A stretch of 8,563 nucleotides of DNA from an uncultured Bacteroidales bacterium (GTDB lineage Bacteria; Bacteroidota; Bacteroidia; Bacteroidales; UBA932). Position 1 is the first letter of the stretch. Each line of letters begins with the position of its first letter. The stretch is from contig CALEJC010000130.1 of NCBI GenBank assembly GCA_937898205.1, positions 1-8,563 on the forward strand. The letters are read 5' to 3'. The position numbers and the translations under genes were made by a program. Shown piece after piece: positions 1-6,203 of the stretch. The notes beneath the pieces were generated by a model. That model was not told where the DNA came from. It was given only the letters and a program-made list of their open reading frames with translations, and searched no databases.

Positions 1-112
1 GCTCGGGGTCGGCGTTGGTGTCGACGATGGCGACGACCGGGATGCGCAGACGGACGGCTTCCTTGACCGCATTGGCCTCACGGCAGATATCCACGATGAA
101 CACCGCGCCCGG
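1..112 (-). other. rpsB: Fragment of ribosomal protein S2 coding sequence fused in frame to fucI
   Basis: Read on the minus strand, the last 33 or so codons encode FIVDICREANAVKEAVRL followed by RIPVVAIVDTNADPE. This is the S2 segment that in E. coli reads [20 protein letters not shown] then IPVFAIVDTNSDP, roughly residues 170-206 of S2. The join falls in or near the PGAV codons (101-112), where both families can have similar residues (FucI ERPGAV, S2 LP-x-A-V/L), so a short identical stretch could have bridged two unrelated loci. Hand-counted GC is 64% for bases 1-100 against about 56% for 101-451, consistent with a different source. S2 is a universal small-subunit protein and no natural FucI-S2 fusion is known to me. 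The family assignment is firm; the cause (assembly or library chimera) is inferred. Confidence 0.8.
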
Positions 113-451
113 ACGCTCGGTGCCGTTGAATCCCCACACTGCCTTTGGATAGTGAGGGTTCATATCCATGGTCTCCGAGCCGTAGCACCAGCACGATGTC
201 ACGGTGATGGTAGCGCCGACACCTTCGCGCTCAAACTTCTCTGCACAAGCGGCAGATTCTGCCACGCGGCCTATGGTTCCGTCTGCGATCACACACTCTA
301 CAGGAGAGCCGTCACCATTGCGGAGATTACTGCTGATGAGGTCGGCAACTGCATGTGCGAGTGCCATTGTCTTATCTTCAAGGCTTTCACGGACGCCGCC
401 CTGACGACCGTCAATTGTAGGTCTGATGCCAATCTTAGGGTATTTGCTCAT
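1..451 (-). CDS. fucI: L-fucose isomerase, N-terminal part only, running into ribosomal protein S2 sequence (chimeric, partial)
   Basis: The reading frame opens with ATG at 451-449 and stays open to the window edge (150 codons). Residues 1-117 match the N-terminal domain of L-fucose isomerase, the cytoplasmic enzyme converting L-fucose to L-fuculose. Landmarks are PKIGIRPTIDGR near the start, GVRESLE, the CWCYGSETMDM stretch, and KAVWGFNGTERPGAV at about 103-117, all very close to E. coli FucI as I remember it. The family is about 590 residues long, so the metal-binding and catalytic C-terminal half is absent. From residue 118 the protein no longer resembles FucI (which continues with YLAA-type sequence) and instead matches ribosomal protein S2. 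The gene follows the TolC-like gene on the same strand after 39 bases. No Shine-Dalgarno is visible, as is normal in Bacteroidota. Identity of the first 117 residues is secure; the combined frame is probably not a real protein. Confidence 0.85.
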   Translation of the reverse strand, partial: MSKYPKIGIRPTIDGRQGGVRESLEDKTMALAHAVADLISSNLRNGDGSPVECVIADGTIGRVAESAACAEKFEREGVGATITVTSCWCYGSETMDMNPHYPKAVWGFNGTERPGAVFIVDICREANAVKEAVRLRIPVVAIVDTNADPE

Positions 452-464
452 AATGGTCAATTGT

Positions 465-492
465 TTTAGTCCCTAAAGATAAGCATTTTATC
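465..492 (-). other. Two adjacent short inverted repeats between tolC-like gene and fucI
   Basis: The 39-base gap holds two perfect 5-bp inverted repeats: TTTAG-TCC-CTAAA (465-477) and GATAA-GCATT-TTATC (478-492), the second reaching into the stop codon of the tolC-like gene. Both stems are AT-rich and no T-run follows on the minus strand, so a strong intrinsic terminator is not supported. They could be a weak attenuator or chance. If nothing terminates here, fucI would be read through from the efflux operon. Confidence 0.2.
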
Positions 493-1810
493 AGAAAACT
501 ATATCCTCACCTTTGTAGAAGTCAAGCAGACGTGTCTGGAAGAGACATTCGTAGCGAGAGCGAAGCAGATCCGACTCGGCGCGAAGGAAGTTGTTCTTGG
601 CGTCGTTGTATTCTGCTATCCCCGCCTTCCCGTTGAGATATTTCTCTTCTGTGAGCTGATAATGTGCCTGTGCACTGTTGCGGGCTTCACCGCTGCTCCT
701 GTATTTCACCTGCGAGTTGAGAGCGTTATAGTAGGCCTGCTGTATCTCTTTGTAAAGAGCCTTTTTAACATTTTCCACCTGAAGTGCCTGGTTGGTCCGG
801 TTGAGTTTGGCGGAACGCAGGTTGTTGCGCGTCGCAAAGCGGCTGAAAATCGGGATATTGAGCGAGAGCCCTATATACTGGCTGAAGTTGTTGCGCATCT
901 GCTCCCCAAAAGTACCATAATTCATTTTTGAAGTCGTGTAGTAGTTTGAGCCAAGTCCGGCGCTCAATGACAGACTCGGGAGGAAGGCTCCTTTGGCACT
1001 TGCTATCGCGATATCGGCGCGGTCAAGGGCGAGCTTTGCTGAAAGCACAGCCGGCTTGATGCCTTCTGCCCTGGCATAGATATCTTCCGGGCTCATCAGC
1101 AGATCTGTCGCAAAGTCTTCCGATTGCGGAGCGACAATCGCAAAGCCCTCCGGCGAAGGGAGCTCGAGAAGCTGGGTGAGGTCAAGGACTGCGATATTGA
1201 GATTTGCTTCTGCCTGAGTGAGGTTGACCACGCTTTGTGCAAGTGTCGCCCTCTGCGCAGCGAGATCCGCTTCACTCGCTTTGCCTATCTCCTGCCTTGC
1301 CTGCATCTGCTCAAGAAGCATCCTGTCGTGCTCGGTCTGAGCCTGAGCGACCTTCAGAAGTTCCTGATTGTAAAGGATCTGCACATAGGCCTGGGCCACC
1401 GCCACACGGATATCATCTTTTGCCTTGGCCAGATCCATCATCGCCATTTCCAGATCCAGCTTGCCCATTTTAATGCTATTGCTGATCTGAAATCCCTGAA
1501 AGACAGGGACATCCATTCCCAGACTGAAAGAAGTCGAAGACGTGTTGGAGTTGGTATATGTGTTATCGGCAGTGAGACCTCGGCCAAACGAGACGCTCTC
1601 GGAGCTGGATGCGCTCACGCCGGGCAATCTGCGACCCTCCGCCGTATTGAGGTCAATCTCTTTCTGGTCTACATTAAGTCTGCTTTGCTGGACACTGATA
1701 TTATGCTCAAGTGCATAATCGATACATTCGCCAAGCGTCCACTGTTTCTGCTGAGCCGCCACGGTCAGGTGGATCAAAGCCAGCCCAAGCATTATCATTG
1801 TCTTTTTCAT
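491..1810 (-). CDS. TolC-family outer membrane efflux channel protein
   Basis: This 439-residue protein is the outer membrane exit duct of the tripartite system encoded by the operon. Residues 1-19 form a signal peptide (KK, hydrophobic core, VAA before Gln20). The mature part has the internal duplication of the OEP/TolC family. Each half carries long Ala/Gln/Leu-rich helices, and each has the strand motif before a coiled helix: VPVFQGFQISNSI at 101-113 and IPIFSRFATRNNL at 319-331. WTLGECIDYALEHN at 24-37 is the usual opening of mature Bacteroidota TolC proteins. TolC homologues assemble as trimers with a beta-barrel in the outer membrane and an alpha-helical tunnel in the periplasm. It is the last efflux gene, starting 6 bases after the fusion-protein stop. 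Length is normal and no defect is visible. The substrate cannot be told from the sequence. Confidence 0.93.
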   Translation of the reverse strand: MKKTMIMLGLALIHLTVAAQQKQWTLGECIDYALEHNISVQQSRLNVDQKEIDLNTAEGRRLPGVSASSSESVSFGRGLTADNTYTNSNTSSTSFSLGMDVPVFQGFQISNSIKMGKLDLEMAMMDLAKAKDDIRVAVAQAYVQILYNQELLKVAQAQTEHDRMLLEQMQARQEIGKASEADLAAQRATLAQSVVNLTQAEANLNIAVLDLTQLLELPSPEGFAIVAPQSEDFATDLLMSPEDIYARAEGIKPAVLSAKLALDRADIAIASAKGAFLPSLSLSAGLGSNYYTTSKMNYGTFGEQMRNNFSQYIGLSLNIPIFSRFATRNNLRSAKLNRTNQALQVENVKKALYKEIQQAYYNALNSQVKYRSSGEARNSAQAHYQLTEEKYLNGKAGIAEYNDAKNNFLRAESDLLRSRYECLFQTRLLDFYKGEDIVF

Positions 1811-1813
1811 AGG

Positions 1814-1818
1814 CTCCT
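1814..1818 (-). promoter_or_regulatory. Shine-Dalgarno-like AGGAG before the tolC-like start
   Basis: On the minus strand the junction reads TAGGAGCCTATG: the stop codon TAG of the fusion-protein gene overlaps an AGGAG that lies three bases before the ATG at 1810. The spacer is shorter than the optimum, and Bacteroidota seldom depend on this signal. Translational coupling through the close stop and start is the more likely mechanism. Confidence 0.2.
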
Positions 1819-2908
1819 ACTCTGAGATAACTTGAGTTCCACGCACTACTTCTCCCTCTTTGAGTCCGGAGAGTACCTGAATATTGATGCCGTCGCTCAT
1901 GCCTGTAGTGACAGGGATGCGTTCAAAGACCTGCGGCTGACTCATCCGATAGACAAAGATGCTGTCGGCAGCAAACTCCAATGCACTTTCAGGGACAGAA
2001 AGCGCACCTTTGACTTCTTGAAGCACGATCTCGGCATTGGCACTATACCCTGCCCTGATGGTATGGGTGTCACTTGGTGTGATAGCCGCCTTGATCTGAA
2101 ACTGGTTGGCGCCATTGTTTTCTGTGGCTTTAGGGGAGATGTATTCCAAAGTCGCTTCCGCACTGTAGTCAGGAAGCGCGCCGATAGTGATGCGCATAGG
2201 CATACCCTCGACAAGAGAACCCACTTCTGTTTCATCGATGGAGCCGTTGAAGATCAGGTCTGACATGTTGGCCACAGTGGCGACAGTCGTGCCGTCATTC
2301 ATCGTATTGGCCTGTATCACCGAGTTGCCCACCTTGACAGGAATATCCAGGATCAGACCTGTGATGGTAGAGCGGATGAGTGTCGAGCTGCTGCCTGCAT
2401 TTGAGGAAGATACGCCATCTCTGATGACCTCAAGTGCTTCTTTGGCAGCTGCGCGCTCTTCCTGGGCCTGATTGTAGGCCTGAAGCACCTTTTCATACTC
2501 TTCTGCACTGACAAGGCCCTTATCATAGAGTGCTTTCTGCCTGTTGTAGTCAGTTTTTGACTGGCTGAGATTCATTTCAGAAAGCCTTAGACGCGACTCT
2601 GCAGAGCTCAACGACCCCATATCCGGAATAACTTTGAGCTTTGCAATCACTTCTCCTGCCTGCACCATCTCACCTGCCTCTTTGTATAGTTCTGAAATAA
2701 TACCGTTGATCTGAGGTTTGATATTGACTTCGTTGCGTGGCTCAACCTTTCCTGTCACCACGGAAGTCCTGCTAAGATCCATGACAGTGACCGGGAGTTC
2801 CTGATAGACAACAGTCTCCGGACGCGATTTTGAATAAAGGAAGACAAATGTCCCGATAAATACCAACGCGACCACTGTCAGCGCAACAAACTTGAAAACT
2901 TTTTTCAT
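1817..2908 (-). CDS. HlyD/MacA-type periplasmic membrane fusion protein (efflux adaptor subunit)
   Basis: This adaptor (363 residues from the chosen start) would link the ABC permeases to the TolC-like channel. Residues 7-24 are an uncleaved membrane anchor or signal sequence (MKKVFKFVALTVVALVFIG); no lipobox cysteine is seen. The domain order is typical: first half of the barrel-sandwich (lipoyl) domain at about 50-93 (GKVEPRNEVNIKPQINGII), a coiled-coil hairpin rich in Ala/Glu/Gln at about 98-165, the second lipoyl half at 178-213 (STITGLILDIPVKVGNSV), a beta-barrel domain from about 216 to 297, and a membrane-proximal domain to the end. The frame extends upstream to an ATG at 2932 (8 extra residues, overlapping the preceding gene by 8 bases). 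I prefer 2908 because MKKVFKF is the usual N-terminus and the preceding 24 bases are A-rich, as at many Bacteroidota starts. Family assignment is firm; the start is less sure. Confidence 0.92.
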   Translation of the reverse strand: MKKVFKFVALTVVALVFIGTFVFLYSKSRPETVVYQELPVTVMDLSRTSVVTGKVEPRNEVNIKPQINGIISELYKEAGEMVQAGEVIAKLKVIPDMGSLSSAESRLRLSEMNLSQSKTDYNRQKALYDKGLVSAEEYEKVLQAYNQAQEERAAAKEALEVIRDGVSSSNAGSSSTLIRSTITGLILDIPVKVGNSVIQANTMNDGTTVATVANMSDLIFNGSIDETEVGSLVEGMPMRITIGALPDYSAEATLEYISPKATENNGANQFQIKAAITPSDTHTIRAGYSANAEIVLQEVKGALSVPESALEFAADSIFVYRMSQPQVFERIPVTTGMSDGINIQVLSGLKEGEVVRGTQVISE

Positions 2909-2924
2909 ATTGATTGTATTTTGA

Positions 2925-4154
2925 TTATTCATCTCTCATTGCATCTACCGGCTTGATCTTCATGGCTCTTAGAGCAGGAGCAAGACCGGCAAGCACACCC
3001 ATTATCGTCAGTAACAGGGCAGATAATATTGCCACGCCAAATCCGATCTGGAAGCCGGCGGATGGATTGACCATATCCATAATGTTCAGGACAAAAACAG
3101 AGAACACTATTCCTGCCATTCCCGAGATTGCCGTCAAGAAGATGCTTTCCATGATGATCTGAAGAAGGATATCTTTGGGTGTAGCTCCGATTGCCCGACG
3201 GATCCCTATCTCGGTGGTACGCTCCTTGACCGTAACCATCATGATATTGCTGACTCCTATCGCACCCGCCAGGATGGTACCCAAACCGATGAGCAGGATC
3301 AGAAAGTTCACACCCCTGAAGAGGTTGTCCACAACCGAGAAAAGCTCTTCCGTATAAAGGATGGTCATCGCCTGCTTATCCTCCGGATTGAACTTATGCT
3401 CCCGAGCGACAAGTCCTCTCAGTTTGGATTCGTGTTCTGAAAGCGAGACACCCGACTTGGCTGTAACGCAGATGATATCTACATTATTTGCCCTTCTGAA
3501 CACTTTTCTGGCCACACTGATCGGTATGATGACAGACTGGTCTGCCGAGCCATTTAAACTGATATTACCGGCACTCACATCCACCCCGACTACCTGATAA
3601 TAGATGGCGCCCACCTTCACCCTCTTGCCGCAAGGATCTTCTCCACTCGGGAAGAGCGCATTATAGATGCGTTCTCCGATCACACACACTTTGCGTTCCT
3701 GCAAGACATCAGACTCATTGATATATCGTCCATACTTGAGTTTAGGGGTCTCTACCTTGACATAGTCGGCATAAACACCCTTTACCGTGCCTTGTGTCGA
3801 GCGGTCTCCGGATTGAATACCGGACGAATATGATGTGATGGTTGGAGTCACCACATCCAGCTCGGGCATCATCGCCTTGAGGCGGTCCACATCTCTGTAG
3901 GTGAGGTTCCAGTAACGACCTTTGCTCAAGCCTTGATATGGCATGCTCGTCCTATCAGAGACCAGCACCGTCGTGTTTGTCGCAAATCCCTCAAAATTGG
4001 ACGCCAGCATCGACTTCAGGCCATTGCCTCCTCCCAAGAGGAAAAGCAGCATGAAGATGCCCCAGAATATGCCAAACCCCGTGAGCAAGGTTCTGCGACG
4101 ATTGCGTTTAAGCGCAAGAGTAATCTCCTTGTATGTATCCCAATCCAGTCTCAT
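2925..4154 (-). CDS. MacB/FtsX-type ABC transporter permease (second of two)
   Basis: This 409-residue inner membrane permease has the MacB layout without the ATPase domain. TM1 is at about 24-42 (LTGFGIFWGIFMLLFLLGGG), followed by a large periplasmic domain (MacB_PCD) from about 45 to 280. The C-terminal FtsX domain has TM2 at about 283-307, the cytoplasmic motif VKERTTEIGIRRAIGA at 309-324, TM3 at about 335-358 and TM4 at about 370-392. It ends with the family tail ALRAMKIKPVDAMRDE. In this family the permease does not form a translocation path but passes ATP-driven movement to the periplasm (mechanotransmission), where the adaptor and TolC channel expel substrate. Its ATG lies inside the stop of the preceding permease gene (ATGA, 4-base overlap), implying coupled translation and equal amounts. 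It clearly resembles the upstream permease, which suggests an old tandem duplication and a heterodimer. Confidence 0.93.
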   Translation of the reverse strand: MRLDWDTYKEITLALKRNRRRTLLTGFGIFWGIFMLLFLLGGGNGLKSMLASNFEGFATNTTVLVSDRTSMPYQGLSKGRYWNLTYRDVDRLKAMMPELDVVTPTITSYSSGIQSGDRSTQGTVKGVYADYVKVETPKLKYGRYINESDVLQERKVCVIGERIYNALFPSGEDPCGKRVKVGAIYYQVVGVDVSAGNISLNGSADQSVIIPISVARKVFRRANNVDIICVTAKSGVSLSEHESKLRGLVAREHKFNPEDKQAMTILYTEELFSVVDNLFRGVNFLILLIGLGTILAGAIGVSNIMMVTVKERTTEIGIRRAIGATPKDILLQIIMESIFLTAISGMAGIVFSVFVLNIMDMVNPSAGFQIGFGVAILSALLLTIMGVLAGLAPALRAMKIKPVDAMRDE

Positions 4155-5413
4155 CCTGCTCTCAATGCTTCTATTGGTCTGACTTTGGCTGCCCTACGTG
4201 CCGGAAACAGTCCGGCGATCGCACCCGAAATGATAAGAACTATTGTCGCTTCAAGCGCCACATCGACGCCCACTGTAGGATCGACAAACATAGATATCTG
4301 CTCTCCCAGCACACTCACCGTGGACTGCCCCACGGTCTTATCCAGGATTTCACAAGCGACAAGCCCGAAAAACATGCCGATATATCCAAAGAAGGCTGTT
4401 ATCGTAATGCTCTCGGCAAGAATCAGTTTGGTAATATTCCAAGGACTAGCGCCTATAGCTTTGCGGATACCAAACTCGTGGGTGCGCTCTTTGACGGTAA
4501 TGAGCATGATGTTACTGACTCCTACTATTCCGCTCAGCAGCGTGAGAAGCCCGATGATCCATAGCGCAGTGCGCACGATATCAGTGCCTTTATCCATCTG
4601 CATGCTCTGAGTAAAGCGGTTCCATATCCAGACGGCGCTGTTGTCGTCAGGAGCTGCCTTGTGTGCGTTGTTGAGGAGAGCCTGCAGACGCGCCTCAAAA
4701 GCTTCATTGTCTTCCTCTGTCTCCAAACCGTGGAAAGTAAAGGTGATCTCATCCACATACTTTCCTCTATTAAAGATCGTCCTTGCACTTGTAAAAGGCA
4801 CATAGACCGCTCGGGTGGAGGTGCTCATATCTGAGGCCAGGATACCTATCACCTTAAAGTTTATCCCACCGACACTTACCGACTTGCCCAGCATCGAAGG
4901 GACACGGTTGACACTTCCCGCAAGCAGCTCGGCGAGCTGATCGGAGATCACAAGCACCTTCCGGCTTTCCTGCAGATCCTTAGGATTGACAAATCTTCCA
5001 TATCGCAACTTAAGCCCCTCCATATCAAGCAATTGCGGATAGCAAGCCTGCATGCTCACAGAGACAGAGTTATCCTTATATACTGCGTTCTGCGAGAAAT
5101 AGATAGTGGCTGTCACTTCTTCAACAGTCTCCGGGAAAGCACGCATGATCAGATCTGCGTCGCGGGCCTCCAGCTGAATCGTCCTGCCGCTCTGCAGACC
5201 GGCATAGGCCTGACTTGTGCGACCTCCTCCGACCATCATCGTATTGACGCTGATGCGTCCGGCACCGCCGAGCAAGGCATTCATCAGCCCATTGCCTGCT
5301 CCTAACAGCACTATGAGCATAAAGATGCCCCAAGCCACAGCAAAGCCTGTCAAGCATGTGCGCAGCTTATTGCGCTTGACACTCTCCCATATTTCAGTAA
5401 ATACGTCTCTCAT
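4151..5413 (-). CDS. MacB/FtsX-type ABC transporter permease (first of two)
   Basis: This 420-residue inner membrane protein is a paralogue of the following gene. TM1 is at about 21-40 (LTGFAVAWGIFMLIVLLGAG), the periplasmic MacB_PCD domain at about 43-280 (with YGRFVN near 138-143 and RKVLVISDQL at 151-160), and the FtsX domain has TM2 at about 283-305, the coupling motif VKERTHEFGIRKAIGAS at 307-323, TM3 at about 331-355 and TM4 at about 386-404. The tail is GLFPARRAAKVRPIEALR. The TM1 regions of the two permeases share WGIFML..LLG.GNGL, and the coupling loops are nearly identical. The start ATG overlaps the stop of the ATPase gene by one base (TAATG). E. coli MacB carries ATPase and permease in one chain and works as a homodimer; here two separate permeases with one ATPase gene point to a heterodimer. 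Substrate unknown; peptides, lipids or drugs are all possible. Confidence 0.93.
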   Translation of the reverse strand: MRDVFTEIWESVKRNKLRTCLTGFAVAWGIFMLIVLLGAGNGLMNALLGGAGRISVNTMMVGGGRTSQAYAGLQSGRTIQLEARDADLIMRAFPETVEEVTATIYFSQNAVYKDNSVSVSMQACYPQLLDMEGLKLRYGRFVNPKDLQESRKVLVISDQLAELLAGSVNRVPSMLGKSVSVGGINFKVIGILASDMSTSTRAVYVPFTSARTIFNRGKYVDEITFTFHGLETEEDNEAFEARLQALLNNAHKAAPDDNSAVWIWNRFTQSMQMDKGTDIVRTALWIIGLLTLLSGIVGVSNIMLITVKERTHEFGIRKAIGASPWNITKLILAESITITAFFGYIGMFFGLVACEILDKTVGQSTVSVLGEQISMFVDPTVGVDVALEATIVLIISGAIAGLFPARRAAKVRPIEALRAG

Positions 5414-6099
5414 TATTTCAAAATCCGGTCATCTGTCTGGCCGATTATGCCATCTTTGATGTGAATGATCCTGTCTGTACACTTTGCGACACCGCTCTCA
5501 TGCGTAACAACTATAATTGTAGCACCTTCTTCCTTGTTGAGACGGGTAAGAAGGTCCATCACTTCGATAGAAGTCTTTGAGTCGAGTGCGCCTGTCGGCT
5601 CGTCAGCTAGGATGATCTTTGGATTGGTTATCAAAGCTCTGGCGATTGCTACTCGCTGCTTTTGTCCTCCGGAAAGCTCATTGGGATAGTGCTCCGCCCA
5701 TTGCGAAAGTCCGAGTTTTTCAAGAAATTCCATGGCCATCTTTCTTCTGCGCTTGCGAGGCACGCCTTGATAAAACAGCGGCAGCTCCACGTTTTCCACA
5801 GCCGTCTTGAATGAGATGAGATTGAAGGACTGAAAGATAAAGCCAATCATGTGGTTGCGGTAATAGGCAGCCTGCTTCTCGCTAAGGCCCTTTATAAGAG
5901 TGCCATCGATATAGTATTCGCCCTCATCGTAATTATCTAAGATACCCAGAATATTGAGCAAGGTGGATTTGCCGGATCCGGATGCACCCATAATCGACAC
6001 AAACTCGCCTTTCTCGACAGAAAGATTGATGCCTTTAAGGACATGTAGCGGTTGACCATTGTCGTAGGTCTTATGAACTTCTCTAACCTCTAATAACAT
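5413..6099 (-). CDS. ABC transporter ATP-binding protein, MacB/LolD subfamily
   Basis: This 228-residue stand-alone nucleotide-binding domain would power the two permeases encoded next. All motifs are intact: Walker A GASGSGKST (38-46), Q-loop Gln90 in FIFQSFNLI, signature LSGGQ (142-146), Walker B ILADEP with Asp166 and Glu167, D-loop ALDS (171-174) and H-loop His200 in VVTHE. The sequence after the Q-loop (VENVELPLFYQGVPRKRRRK) is typical of the MacB/LolD group that pairs with FtsX-like permeases. The length is normal for a free ATPase of this group. It is the first gene of the operon, with a candidate promoter 39-68 bases upstream of its ATG. The stop codon TAA shares its last base with the next ATG. 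ATPase function is certain from the motifs; the transported substrate is not visible. Confidence 0.95.
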   Translation of the reverse strand: MLLEVREVHKTYDNGQPLHVLKGINLSVEKGEFVSIMGASGSGKSTLLNILGILDNYDEGEYYIDGTLIKGLSEKQAAYYRNHMIGFIFQSFNLISFKTAVENVELPLFYQGVPRKRRRKMAMEFLEKLGLSQWAEHYPNELSGGQKQRVAIARALITNPKIILADEPTGALDSKTSIEVMDLLTRLNKEEGATIIVVTHESGVAKCTDRIIHIKDGIIGQTDDRILK

Positions 6100-6137
6100 A
6101 TTATACGTCTTTAGTGTCTTAGCATACTAATACACTG

Positions 6138-6167
6138 CAAATTTAGCAAGTGTTTTGTCAAAAACAA
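6138..6167 (-). promoter_or_regulatory. Candidate Bacteroidota-type promoter for the efflux operon
   Basis: On the minus strand TAAATTTG (6145 to 6138) fits the Bacteroidota -7 consensus TAnnTTTG exactly. A TTG (6167 to 6165), matching the core of the -33 element, lies 19 bases upstream, a normal spacing. Transcription would begin near 6130-6135 and leave an untranslated leader of about 30-35 bases before the ATG at 6099. The consensus is established knowledge for this phylum; use of this copy is inferred. Confidence 0.45.
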
Positions 6168-6197
6168 TAGTTATGCCATAATAATTTGTTAAATTTG
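6154..6197 (+). promoter_or_regulatory. Candidate promoter elements for prfB
   Basis: Two plus-strand -7-like boxes precede prfB. TAAATTTG at 6190-6197 fits TAnnTTTG exactly but has no TTG at the right distance and would give an almost leaderless mRNA (ATG at 6204). ATAATTTG at 6181-6188 is a weaker fit, but a TTTG at 6154-6157 lies 23 bases upstream and could serve as the -33 box. Neither is compelling; the region is very AT-rich, so chance matches are expected. Confidence 0.25.
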
Positions 6198-6203
6198 TGA
6201 GTT

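Noticed and set aside
152..469. Plus-strand 105-codon open frame opposite fucI
   Set aside because: It lies antisense to unmistakable FucI coding sequence, and its translation is Cys/His/Ala-rich with no recognisable domain.
1124..1825. Plus-strand 233-codon open frame opposite the tolC-like gene
   Set aside because: Despite its length it mirrors a real OEP-family gene in a conserved operon, and the translation resembles no family I know; it is a frame shadow.
2909..2932. Upstream ATG at 2932 as the true start of the membrane fusion protein
   Set aside because: Possible, but it adds MNNQNTIN before a standard MKKVFKF signal-anchor start and overlaps the permease; kept only as an alternative.
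3933..4610. Plus-strand 225-codon open frame spanning the junction of the two permease genes
   Set aside because: It is antisense to both permeases, which have full domain structure; low-complexity Ser/Thr/Ile-rich translation is typical of antisense to membrane proteins.
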